This document shows, piece by piece, positions 8,289 through 16,056 of a stretch of DNA of 64,000 nucleotides. Source of the DNA: Psychrobacillus sp042945595. GTDB lineage: Bacteria > Bacillota > Bacilli > Bacillales_A > Planococcaceae. Under the pieces are notes generated by a model. It did not search any database and was not told where the DNA came from. It saw nothing but the letters and a program-made list of their open reading frames with translations. Where the stretch lies: positions 434,001 through 498,000 of the forward strand of contig NZ_CP168493.1 in assembly GCF_042945595.1 (NCBI RefSeq), written 5' to 3'. Both the position numbers and the translations under genes were made by a program. Positions within the stretch are counted from its first letter, which is position 1, and every line of letters begins with the position of its first letter.

Positions 8289-9023
8289 ATGAGGCTGCTG
8301 AAAAAGGCCATACTTATTAGTCTTGTCACAATGCTTATTTTGATTGTAATCGTTATTATATTTTTTAGTAAGAAAGAAATTGGAATCACTAATAAAGAAG
8401 AAAACGATAGTTTAAGTAAAGTTAATGATGAGGAACTTTTCTTATTCGAACAGGAAGGTAAAGAAATTTCAATACCGATTAAATCCATTCCAGTTTATGA
8501 AGAATATCTAAATGAACAAAGTGATAGAAATTTGGAAATTCAACGTACTTTATATGACTTTTTAGATTTTCATGATTCAGCTGGAAGTACCTACATATTA
8601 CTAAAATACAGTTGCGGTACTAAGCTATGTTCTACACTACTCATAAAGCTTTCAAACGAGATTATATCGAGTATTGCATTAGGATACGGTAGTATATTTA
8701 TGGAGGCTAAACAGTCTCCTAACCCAAATTATGCTGCATTTCTATATGGACAAAACGAAGGAAATCAAGTCCTCAGAAATAATCTTTTAGCAGTTGATTT
8801 AAGAAGAATGAAATTATTAACAGCTATAAATAATGAAGTAGCGAATAACTATATAGATAGTGCGATTTGGCCAATTACAAGTTTTAATTGGCTAAACAAT
8901 CACATGTTAGAAATCCAAACTGCAGATATTCTTAATTCAGATTATAATGCCTTATTAAATTGGTATGAGAGTTCTATGAAAACGAAAGAAGTACAAATAG
9001 AAATACAAGACAACGATGAATAA
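8289..9023 (+). CDS. Membrane-anchored protein of unknown function
   Basis: The product has 244 residues. One hydrophobic segment (about residues 6-28, rich in Ile, Leu and Val) follows a short Lys/Arg-containing N terminus, giving a single-pass anchor with the bulk outside. The exported part is Asn- and Glu-rich, with two Cys close together (SCGTKLCST) that could form a disulfide. I recognise no family. It follows the aldolase gene by 20 nt and may be co-transcribed, but no shared function is apparent. Confidence 0.65.
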   Translation: MRLLKKAILISLVTMLILIVIVIIFFSKKEIGITNKEENDSLSKVNDEELFLFEQEGKEISIPIKSIPVYEEYLNEQSDRNLEIQRTLYDFLDFHDSAGSTYILLKYSCGTKLCSTLLIKLSNEIISSIALGYGSIFMEAKQSPNPNYAAFLYGQNEGNQVLRNNLLAVDLRRMKLLTAINNEVANNYIDSAIWPITSFNWLNNHMLEIQTADILNSDYNALLNWYESSMKTKEVQIEIQDNDE

Positions 9024-9068
9024 AAAATCTCCATTTGCACAACTTATTCTTCATGGAGGTGAAAGTTC

Positions 9069-9248
9069 ATGACAAAAGATAAAAATCCGAGAAAATCATT
9101 AGATCGTGAAGAATATGGGTTTGGATACGATCTTAGTCCAGATGATCTAGAAGTAAAGGGTCAAAATAACAAAGCGAAGAAAAACAATGATAACGAAAAT
9201 AAAGACAAGCCAGTTGCTAAAAATAGTCCATCAAGGTTAAATTTATAG
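9069..9248 (+). CDS. Small hydrophilic protein, 59 residues
   Basis: A short open frame begins at an ATG with GGAGGTG (9055-9061) at 7-nt spacing and ends in TAG, just before a strong terminator. The product starts MTKDKNPRKSLDREEYGFGY and has a C-terminal half made mostly of Asn, Lys and Asp. It is highly charged with no hydrophobic segment. The signals are good for a real gene. I cannot name a family; it has the look of the small spore- or stress-related hydrophilic proteins of Bacillales. Confidence 0.65.
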   Translation: MTKDKNPRKSLDREEYGFGYDLSPDDLEVKGQNNKAKKNNDNENKDKPVAKNSPSRLNL

Positions 9249-9290
9249 AACTCAAACGATAAGGACTGATTAATACTCCATCAAAAAAAG

Positions 9291-9330
9291 AAGATGCATT
9301 CATCTATTATTGAATGCATCTTTTTTTTTC
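9291..9330 (+). terminator. Terminator between the 59-residue ORF and kimA
   Basis: A 12-bp stem (AAGATGCATTCA, 9291-9302, with 9311-9322) with an 8-nt loop is followed by nine or ten T. It sits between convergent genes. Confidence 0.85.
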
Positions 9331-9340
9331 TTACTTCTAA

Positions 9341-11167
9341 TTACTTTTTGAAATGATAAGGGACGGTTGTAACAATAACATCTTTTCTATAAAGCAGGAT
9401 TGTTTTAATAAGCAAACTTGACTGGTTATGGAGTATATTATGCCAACCTTTTTTCGGTATAAATTGTGGGATTAAAACGGTTACTGTATAGTTCGATTCA
9501 TACGCTTTATTCTCCACTTTACTAATAAATTTAGACAATGGATAATTGATGCTTCTATATTGTGAATATAAAGTGACCAGTCTAACATCGGGTTGCCATT
9601 TACTCCACTTTTCTGCTAGCCTTTTTTCATCTTCACGATCAAAAGCAACATAAACAGCAAGGATTTGTTTTGGGTTTAATGACTTTGCATAGTTCAATGA
9701 GTTCTCCACTACATGAGTAATTCCTGCAATAGGGACAATAATAACGTTTCCTTCTATTGGTTTTATTGGAGAATTAGTCGATACACTCAATTGTTCACCC
9801 ACCGATTCATAATGATTTTTTATTTTATGGAAAATAAAAATCAAAACCGGAATAAAAATTAACACTGCCCATACTTGCCCAAACTTAGTAATGAAAAAAA
9901 TCATCATAACTGTAAAGCTAATGATGGCCCCAACAAAGTTAATCAACAACTTACCAACCCAGTTTTTAGGTTTTTCACGCAACCATTTCACAAGCATCCC
10001 TGTTTGCGATAAGGTGAATGGAATAAACACGCCTACCGCATAAAGTGGAATGAGTTGTTCCGTCTGCCCTTTAAAAATAATAATGAGAAGAATGGAAGTG
10101 ATGCCAAGCGTGATAATCCCATTGGAATATCCCAGTCGGTCTCCTCTCATTTTAAACATGCTTGGAATGTATTTATCCCTTGAAAGGTTAAAAGCTAAAA
10201 GAGGAAAAGCTGAATACCCCGTATTAGCAGCGAGAACAAGAATTAAAGCTGTTGTTCCCTGTATAAAATAATAGATGAAATTCCTTCCAAATGTTACAGC
10301 GGCAATTTGTGAAACCACGGTTTCCTCACCCTTAGGCGCAATTCCATAGTAGTAAGCCAAAAAAACGATGCCGACTAGCATTACAGCAAGTAAAGAGCCC
10401 ATAATGGCTAAGGTTTTTGCAGCATTTTTAGGAGCAGGATGATTAAAATTAGGAATGGCATTGGAGATCGCTTCCACTCCTGTTAAGGCGGAGCTACCCG
10501 ATGCAAAGGCCCTCAGTATCAAAAATAAGCTAATACCTGTAACTGGTGTTCCGAGTGGCGCATGCAGTTCAGGTGAAACGTTTCCAGTTACTATATGGTA
10601 AGATCCAACCCCTATTAATACAAACAATGCCAATACAAATAAATAAACAGGATATGCAAGAATAGACGCAGATTCGGTTAAACCTCTTAAGTTTAATATT
10701 GTTATAAGCACAACGAGAACACTTGCAATTACCACATTATGCTCATGTAAGCTTGGGATCGCAGAAGTAATGGCATCTGTACCTGCTGATACACTAACGG
10801 CCACAGTTAAGATATAATCGACCAATAAAGATCCACCTGCTATTAATCCCGCATTCTCCCCAAGGTTTTCCTTCGAAACAATGTAAGCCCCTCCGCCCTG
10901 TGGATAGGCGAATATAATTTGTCTATACGACAAAATTAGCGCAAATAGGAGGATAAGCACTCCAACGGCAATAGGGATTGAATACCAAAAGGCAATAGTG
11001 CTCACAGTCATTAAAACGAGTAAAATCTGTTCTGGACCGTATGCAACAGATGATAGAGCATCCGAAGACAGGATGGCTAAAGCCTTTGTTTTATTAAGCT
11101 TCTGTTCTCCTAAGGCTGAGGATTTTAATGGACGACCTATTAAAAATCTTTTGACAGCAGATAACAT
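9341..11167 (-). CDS. kimA: KimA-type high-affinity potassium importer (APC superfamily)
   Basis: The protein has 608 residues, matching KimA (formerly YdaO) of B. subtilis at about 607. Twelve hydrophobic helices in the first 450 residues include KALAILSSDALSSVAYGPEQ and YPQGGGAYIVSKENLGE, typical of this K+ importer group. A cytosolic C-terminal domain of about 150 residues follows and begins NVIIVPIAGITHVVENSL. In B. subtilis both the gene and the protein are inhibited by c-di-AMP. The leader of this gene carries a clear c-di-AMP riboswitch, which strongly supports the assignment. A GGAAGAG ribosome binding site lies 6 nt upstream. Confidence 0.92.
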   Translation of the reverse strand: MLSAVKRFLIGRPLKSSALGEQKLNKTKALAILSSDALSSVAYGPEQILLVLMTVSTIAFWYSIPIAVGVLILLFALILSYRQIIFAYPQGGGAYIVSKENLGENAGLIAGGSLLVDYILTVAVSVSAGTDAITSAIPSLHEHNVVIASVLVVLITILNLRGLTESASILAYPVYLFVLALFVLIGVGSYHIVTGNVSPELHAPLGTPVTGISLFLILRAFASGSSALTGVEAISNAIPNFNHPAPKNAAKTLAIMGSLLAVMLVGIVFLAYYYGIAPKGEETVVSQIAAVTFGRNFIYYFIQGTTALILVLAANTGYSAFPLLAFNLSRDKYIPSMFKMRGDRLGYSNGIITLGITSILLIIIFKGQTEQLIPLYAVGVFIPFTLSQTGMLVKWLREKPKNWVGKLLINFVGAIISFTVMMIFFITKFGQVWAVLIFIPVLIFIFHKIKNHYESVGEQLSVSTNSPIKPIEGNVIIVPIAGITHVVENSLNYAKSLNPKQILAVYVAFDREDEKRLAEKWSKWQPDVRLVTLYSQYRSINYPLSKFISKVENKAYESNYTVTVLIPQFIPKKGWHNILHNQSSLLIKTILLYRKDVIVTTVPYHFKK

Positions 11168-11187
11168 TCTTTCTCTTCCTTTCTTTT

Positions 11188-11322
11188 TACGCTTACGAGG
11201 TTAGCTGTCGGGTTTGGGACAAAAGATTATCCCTACCTATAATTGTAGGATTCACCCCACGTGACATAGGCATATCACGTATAATTGGTTCCCCCGTTCC
11301 ATAAGGATTAAGCGATGTAGAA
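11188..11322 (-). promoter_or_regulatory. c-di-AMP riboswitch (ydaO/kimA class)
   Basis: On the minus strand the conserved elements appear in order: CGCTTAATCC, GGGGGAACC, GGGGTGAATCC, a TAGGGATAATC segment, CCCGACAGCTAACCTCG, and finally TAAGCG, which can close P1 with the initial CGCTTA. This is the known ydaO-class aptamer, which switches gene expression off when c-di-AMP is high. Only about 20 nt separate the end of P1 from the kimA start codon, so there is no room for the usual downstream terminator. Confidence 0.93.
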
Positions 11323-11339
11323 ATTTGAAACTGAGCCCA

Positions 11340-11368
11340 ATAATACTCCTGTTATTTTGACTTGTAAA
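11340..11368 (-). promoter_or_regulatory. sigma-A promoter of kimA
   Basis: On the minus strand TTTACA (complement of 11363-11368) and TATTAT (complement of 11340-11345) are spaced by 17 bp. Transcription would begin near 11333, giving a leader that contains the entire riboswitch. Confidence 0.7.
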
Positions 11369-11537
11369 TAACAAAATAATACCTTTGAAAGTCTTCAATT
11401 AGTAGAATTATTCGTTTAATTCTTTATTAAGTTATGCAGGCTTTTGACAAGCAACTATAAGTCTTTGTCGATTTATGTTCTAAATTTCTTTCTTTTTTCT
11501 TAAAGTGTAATAGCGACAAGAAAAAGGGAGAGGTTCA

Positions 11538-12410
11538 ATGTTAATAGATGGTGTGTTTTCAGGAGGTGGATTAAAAGGTTTCGCGTTAGTAGGAGCTTAT
11601 CAAGTGTTGGAAGAAAAGGGATATCAATTCAAGCGTGTTGCCGGAACCAGTGCTGGAGCTATTCTTGCAGCTTTCATCGCAGCTGGGTTTTCCAGTAAGG
11701 AAATCAAAGAAATGCTGGATGAACTAGATACGGTAACTTTTCTCGATCCACGTAAAACAATTCTACCGATTCCATTTATGAAGTGGATCAATCTTTATTG
11801 GCGGCTAGGTTTATACCAGGGAAAAGTTTTAGAGAACTGGTTTTTAGAAAAGTTAGCGATAAAAGGCGTGTACACATTTTCTGATTTACAGCCAGGGGTA
11901 TTAAAGCTCGTGGCATCAGATTTGACGAATGGCAAGTTGATCGTTCTTCCAGATGATCTAGGAAGTTATGGAGTATCAGAAAATAGCTTTCCGATTGCTC
12001 GGGCCTTACGAATGAGCTGCGGAATTCCATTTTTCTTTGAACCTGTCAGATTGAAGGTCGGATCAGGCGATACGATTGTGGTGGATGGAGGAGTACTTAG
12101 TAATTTTCCAATGTGGATTTTTGATAATGGAAATAAAGAGCGTCCTATCCTTGGTTTAAAGTTAAGTGGGAACTCAGAAGATTTTCCGGGATATGAAATA
12201 GATAATGGATTGCAGTTATTCGAAGCACTCTTTTCGACAATGAAAAATGCACATGATGAAAGATATATTTCTAGAAAACATGAAAAGAATATTATTTTCA
12301 TACCAGTGGATGATTATGGTGCTACTCAATTTGATTTAAGTGAAAAGATGAAAAATGATTTGCTGACAAAAGGAAGAGAGAGCGCCGTGCAATTTTTAAA
12401 GACATGGTAA
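11538..12410 (+). CDS. Patatin-like phospholipase
   Basis: The 290-residue protein has all patatin motifs. The oxyanion-hole loop GGGLKG is at residues 9-14, the nucleophile Ser38 lies in GTSAG, and Asp183 in VVDGGVLSN completes the Ser-Asp dyad. Such enzymes hydrolyse acyl esters of membrane lipids. There is no signal peptide, so it acts in the cytoplasm or at the inner leaflet. AGGGAGAG precedes the ATG. No operon partner is evident; the next gene is 80 nt away with its own likely promoter. Confidence 0.87.
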   Translation: MLIDGVFSGGGLKGFALVGAYQVLEEKGYQFKRVAGTSAGAILAAFIAAGFSSKEIKEMLDELDTVTFLDPRKTILPIPFMKWINLYWRLGLYQGKVLENWFLEKLAIKGVYTFSDLQPGVLKLVASDLTNGKLIVLPDDLGSYGVSENSFPIARALRMSCGIPFFFEPVRLKVGSGDTIVVDGGVLSNFPMWIFDNGNKERPILGLKLSGNSEDFPGYEIDNGLQLFEALFSTMKNAHDERYISRKHEKNIIFIPVDDYGATQFDLSEKMKNDLLTKGRESAVQFLKTW

Positions 12411-12489
12411 TTTCTTAATAGACGAATGTTTAATTTATATTTGAAGAGGGATAATAAGAAAGAGGGTATTCATAAGGAGAGGAATAATA

Positions 12490-12909
12490 ATGGCGAAAAC
12501 TGCAAAAGAATTAGCGCTTAAAATATTGAACGATAACATGATTGGAACAATGGCAACAATTCAGCAAAATAAACCGCATTCACGATATATGACTTTTTTT
12601 AATGAAGATTTCATCATGTATGCAGCTACAAGTAAAAAAACACATAAAGTAGAAGAAGTTACACAAAATCCGAACACCCATATTCTTTTAGGTTATGATG
12701 GCAAAGGATTTGGAGACTCCTTTTTAGAAATTGAAGGCATAGTGGAAGTATCAGATAGGGAGGGCTTAAAAGAAAAGGTATGGAATAAAGCTTTAAAAGG
12801 TTGGTTTAATGGACCAGAGGATCCGAATCTGATTATTTTAAAAATAACCCCAACACAGATTCGAATTATGAACACAAAAGGGGATGAACCGCAAGTAGTA
12901 GAATTATAA
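12490..12909 (+). CDS. YdaG-like general stress protein (pyridoxamine-5'-phosphate-oxidase-like fold)
   Basis: This 139-residue single-domain split-barrel flavin-binding protein has the usual N-terminal helix (AKELALKILND), the strand MIGTMATIQQNKPHSRYMTFF and the C-terminal GWFNGPEDPN segment of the YdaG/general stress protein 26 family. These proteins bind FMN or a related cofactor; their reaction is unknown. B. subtilis ydaG is in the sigma-B regulon. Upstream here, GTTTAA (12428-12433) followed 14-15 nt later by GGGATAA is only an approximate sigma-B promoter. A good AAGGAGAGG ribosome binding site is present. Confidence 0.82.
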   Translation: MAKTAKELALKILNDNMIGTMATIQQNKPHSRYMTFFNEDFIMYAATSKKTHKVEEVTQNPNTHILLGYDGKGFGDSFLEIEGIVEVSDREGLKEKVWNKALKGWFNGPEDPNLIILKITPTQIRIMNTKGDEPQVVEL

Positions 12910-12920
12910 TAAGGGTATGT

Positions 12921-12950
12921 AATCTCACCAATTACTTGGTGAGATTTTCT
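12921..12950 (+). terminator. Terminator after ydaG-like gene
   Basis: An 11-bp stem (AATCTCACCAA, 12921-12931, with 12936-12946) and a TTAC loop are followed by TTTT. Confidence 0.75.
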
Positions 12951-13003
12951 TTGTTTCTTTGCATTGTATAGTTGTATTTACTTTTTGTGTAGTGTATTTA
13001 ACA

Positions 13004-13040
13004 TAAATAAAAAAACTCACTGGCGTCATGCTCCAATGAG
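13004..13040 (-). terminator. Terminator of the LD-carboxypeptidase gene
   Basis: Read on the minus strand, an 8-bp stem (13016-13023 with 13033-13040, one G-U pair) leads into a run of seven T and further T-rich sequence. Confidence 0.7.
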
Positions 13041-13068
13041 GTGTGTATTGGTATTAATCTTCCCATTT

Positions 13069-13992
13069 TCATGGGCTCACTACTGGCTCCATGACAGTTA
13101 ATGTATTATTATACGTATTCAAATTCAAAGTAGCACCAATCGGAACAGCTGCTTTGTAAATTCCGTGTGCGGTTGCAAGATTAGTCATTAATGGTTTTCC
13201 TAATGGAACTAAGAACTCGTTTATAATATCATCATAAGTTTTTCCGTAAGCAGCTTCGCATTTTGTGCAATCTCCCATGATGATTCCAATACAATCATCA
13301 AATTTTTTCGCCAAAAAAAGATGTTGCAAATATCTATAAACAGTATTCACTGGTTCATGTGTTTCTTCCAGTACGATAATTCTACCCGCTGTATTAATTT
13401 CAAAAGATGTTCCTAGAGTACCTATGAAAGAAGTTAGATTACCGCCGACAATGGGACCAGTAACGTTTCCCGGTACTTTGCTTACCAGTGGTATTTCAGG
13501 AGGATTGGAAATTGCCCAAGGAGCAGTTAATGTTGATGTGGCAGCGAAAAATTGGTTAAAATTATATGTCGGAGTTCTAGTGTTAAAGTCCAATAGGAGG
13601 AGACTTTGGAAAGAGATAAGGTAAGCATATTCGAACAAAACATTTTGTAAAACGGTAATGTCACTGTAACCAGAGACAATTTTAGGATTGCGAGCTATAA
13701 GTGAAAAGTCTAGAAAAGGCAATATATCTGATACACCAACACCTCCCCTAGTAGGTAAGATCCATTTCACGTCCTTATTTGCAAACATCTTCATCAAGTC
13801 CGATGCCCTCTGTTGAGCTGTTGCTCCTAGAAATCCATTCGATGAATACACATAATCCCCTAATATCACATTAAAGCCCATATTTCGTAATGTCTGAATT
13901 CCTTCATTTATTACGCTTGCCCCCAATGGACTTCCTAACGTAACTATTCCAACTGTATCTCCTGCTTTCAATTGACGCGGTCTCGTTGCCAT
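13069..13992 (-). CDS. LD-carboxypeptidase (peptidase family S66)
   Basis: A 307-residue S66 serine peptidase. The N terminus LKAGDTVGIVTLGSP is the family signature, Ser110 lies in GYSD as the nucleophile, and the Glu in EETHEPV and the His in TAHGIY complete the expected Ser-Glu-His triad. Relatives include LdcA, which trims tetrapeptides from recycled murein, B. subtilis YkfA, and MccF, which inactivates microcin C. There is no signal peptide, so it is cytosolic. Recycling of wall peptides or detoxification are both possible. It is monocistronic with its own terminator. Confidence 0.88.
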   Translation of the reverse strand: MATRPRQLKAGDTVGIVTLGSPLGASVINEGIQTLRNMGFNVILGDYVYSSNGFLGATAQQRASDLMKMFANKDVKWILPTRGGVGVSDILPFLDFSLIARNPKIVSGYSDITVLQNVLFEYAYLISFQSLLLLDFNTRTPTYNFNQFFAATSTLTAPWAISNPPEIPLVSKVPGNVTGPIVGGNLTSFIGTLGTSFEINTAGRIIVLEETHEPVNTVYRYLQHLFLAKKFDDCIGIIMGDCTKCEAAYGKTYDDIINEFLVPLGKPLMTNLATAHGIYKAAVPIGATLNLNTYNNTLTVMEPVVSP

Positions 13993-14284
13993 ATTTTTTA
14001 TCTCCTTCCTAAGAATATATGCTATTAATTCATTTTACTACCGCAAAGCGAAAGCCATGACGAAATAAAAAATCTAATATTATGGTTATTTAAATTGCTT
14101 ATTTAATTATTGTTTTTTTTAAAAGATTATTATGGTAATGTTGTTTTTATTAAGGACTTTGTGCCGAAATTAGGAAGGGGTGATTTTATTTTGATGGAAC
14201 ATCTATTTCAAAATAATTTGCAAATGAGAGGGCTTGTGTCTTAACGAGTTCAGTCCTCTTTATGCAACGGGAGGAAAAGAGAAG

Positions 14285-15274
14285 ATGATGGAATTGAGTA
14301 CGATGAAAGCGGGGTTCTCATCTTTAGAGGTAGCCGAAAATCTTCTAAAACATTGGGAACATGATGAAGGGACTCTTAGATTCTGGCGTGCAAGTTCAAA
14401 CTTTGTTTGTGCTTTTGAAAGAAAAGGAATAAGGTTCTTTTTACGATTTAGTTTGGAGAAGGGGAACACTTTAGAACAAATTAAGGCAGAGCTTGATTTT
14501 ATGGAATATTTGAAGGGAAATAGTTTTTCTTGCGTTTCTCCAGTTCCTTCTTTACACAACAACTTTATTGAAACTGTTGAGACTTCGGACGGGGCATATT
14601 TTGGAGTAGTATTCAGTCCAGCGAACGGAACTCAACTTGATGAAGAGGAAAACTTGCTAGACTCTCAAATAGAGCAATGGGGCAGATCGTTAGCTACTCT
14701 TCATAACTTGTCTATGAATTATGAACCTAAATATAAGAAAAGGAGAAGCTGGCAAGATACATTACTTTTTATAAAAAGTGTGCTTGACCATCATCCGCTA
14801 GAAAACGAGGCGATAGAGGAGTACCATACAATTTCCCACTGGCTTCACTCTCTTCTTGTTTCCAAAAATACGTATGGCTTAGTTCATTATGATTTTCAAT
14901 TGGACAATTTGTTTTATGACGCAAAGGATGCAACTTTCGAGATAATCGATTTTGATGATTCGATGTATCATTGGTTTGCTCAAGATGTGGTGACTGCATT
15001 AACAGATGAATTGGAAAATGAACAACCAACATCCAAAATGAGAATACAAGCTTTTATAAAAGGCTATCGTTCTGCAAAAGAATTGAATGAAGAAAGTGTA
15101 AATCTGTTTCCTATGTTTTTAAGGTTTTCCAAGCTATATCAATTTGCAAGATTACTACGATCAATGGAGAATAGCACTAGCGAGAATAATCCAGCATGGT
15201 TAGGAAGTCTTCGTGGAAAGTTAATCAGAAAAGTAGATGAAATAAGAAAAAGTTTCAGACAATCGGAAGTATAA
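14285..15274 (+). CDS. Aminoglycoside-phosphotransferase-fold kinase of unknown substrate
   Basis: The protein has 329 residues from the ATG at 14285, chosen because GGGAGG (14269-14274) precedes it by 10 nt; a longer frame to 14234 lacks such a site. The kinase core shows the catalytic loop HYDFQLDN (Brenner motif HxDxxxxN) and the metal-binding IIDFDDS. The N-lobe segment FFLRFS may hold the ATP-contacting residues. This group includes choline, homoserine and spore-coat CotS-like kinases as well as antibiotic phosphotransferases. Nothing nearby indicates the substrate and resistance should not be assumed. Confidence 0.78.
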   Translation: MMELSTMKAGFSSLEVAENLLKHWEHDEGTLRFWRASSNFVCAFERKGIRFFLRFSLEKGNTLEQIKAELDFMEYLKGNSFSCVSPVPSLHNNFIETVETSDGAYFGVVFSPANGTQLDEEENLLDSQIEQWGRSLATLHNLSMNYEPKYKKRRSWQDTLLFIKSVLDHHPLENEAIEEYHTISHWLHSLLVSKNTYGLVHYDFQLDNLFYDAKDATFEIIDFDDSMYHWFAQDVVTALTDELENEQPTSKMRIQAFIKGYRSAKELNEESVNLFPMFLRFSKLYQFARLLRSMENSTSENNPAWLGSLRGKLIRKVDEIRKSFRQSEV

Positions 15275-15303
15275 AAATCTGATTGATGCAAAATATAAAA
15301 AGG

Positions 15304-15347
15304 AAAGTCGTACGAGTAAAGACTCATTTTACTCGTACGACTTTTTT
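15304..15347 (+). terminator. Terminator after APH-fold kinase
   Basis: A perfect 17-bp stem (15304-15320 with 15328-15344) runs straight into six T. It is one of the strongest terminators in the window. Confidence 0.88.
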
Positions 15348-15386
15348 AAAGGAAGTATATAAATTTTTATGCCATGAACAGGTTGA

Positions 15387-15858
15387 TTTCCGCTGCAGGC
15401 GGACGCTTGCATATCGGGCAAGCATTAAGCTGATTTCCTTGCTGCGCTCCCAATTAACAGTTCAAATAAGAAACACAATATGTTATGTCGATATAAAGAA
15501 CTGGTATTTTCCTTTGTTGATCAATGGGGTAAGAGGAAGTAGAGAAAAATAGATAGCATCTATTGATAAAGAAGCGCTGAGCGGACGAAATTGTATCTTC
15601 GTCCGCTTTTAAAAGAGTAGGGAAGGATCTATTCTCTCATTAACCAAACTTCATGCACCTTGTCTCTACACATATCAAGAGGGCGATGGACAAACATCCA
15701 CCACAAGATTACCGAAAAAAATGGATCGTGAAGTGACATAGTCACTTCACGATTCACAAAAATTCAAACGGTAATAGTGTAGTTGATATTTCGTCCAAAG
15801 CACTTGGGAAATAGTAAAGACAAGATGCACTTTAAGGACGATTATGTTTTTCTTATTG
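15387..15858 (+). repeat. Dispersed intergenic repeat, copy 1
   Basis: This gene-free segment between the kinase gene and mtlA is related to 45906-46440 over nearly its whole length and to 57818-57963 over its last 140 bp. In order it holds a GC-rich start (GATTTCCGCTGCAGGC), a terminator-like hairpin GAGCGGACGAA/TTCGTCCGCTTTT (about 15577-15606), a hairpin ATCGTGAAGTGAC/GTCACTTCACGAT (15725-15753) enclosed by ATTACCG/CGGTAAT, and a conserved tail ending GTTTTTCTTAT. Open frames inside are not conserved between copies. I know no named family for it. Confidence 0.75.
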
Positions 15859-15959
15859 TCATATAAATAATGGTATTAAAAATAAGAGAAAAATTATATG
15901 AGAAGACTTATAAACATATGAATGATATCAAGTGTACATATGGCAACAAAGAAGAAGAC

Positions 15960-16008
15960 ATGATAGCGTTTTCAATTGATTGAATATTAAATGTAAACGC
16001 TTTACTAT
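15960..16008 (+). promoter_or_regulatory. Mannitol operon promoter with cre site
   Basis: A cre site, ATGATAGCGTTTTCAA (15960-15975), matches the CcpA consensus WTGNNARCGNWWWCAW at every fixed position. It lies 4 nt upstream of a -35 box TTGAAT (15980-15985), which is spaced 17 bp from a -10 box TACTAT (16003-16008). The spacer carries a second cre-like palindrome, GTAAACGCTTTAC (15993-16005). Catabolite repression by CcpA is therefore expected. MtlR presumably activates from further upstream, but I could not place its site. Confidence 0.78.
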
Positions 16009-16056
16009 TACATTAACAAACAAGTATTTTACATTCAAAACAAGGGGGATTGTAAG

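Noticed and set aside
12428..12453. sigma-B promoter upstream of the YdaG-like gene
   Set aside because: GTTTAA is perfect, but the -10 region (GGGATA or GGATAA) matches the consensus at only 3-4 of 6 positions, so it was not listed as a feature.
14234..14284. Longer N terminus for the APH-fold kinase
   Set aside because: The extension has no ribosome binding site and itself contains the GGGAGG that serves the ATG at 14285.
15283..15552. ORF ending in NWYF...REK inside repeat copy 1, with a similar-ending ORF at 45913-46137 in copy 2
   Set aside because: The shared ending follows from shared repeat DNA. Differences between the copies fall at all codon positions and change amino acids freely, and neither ORF has a good ribosome binding site.
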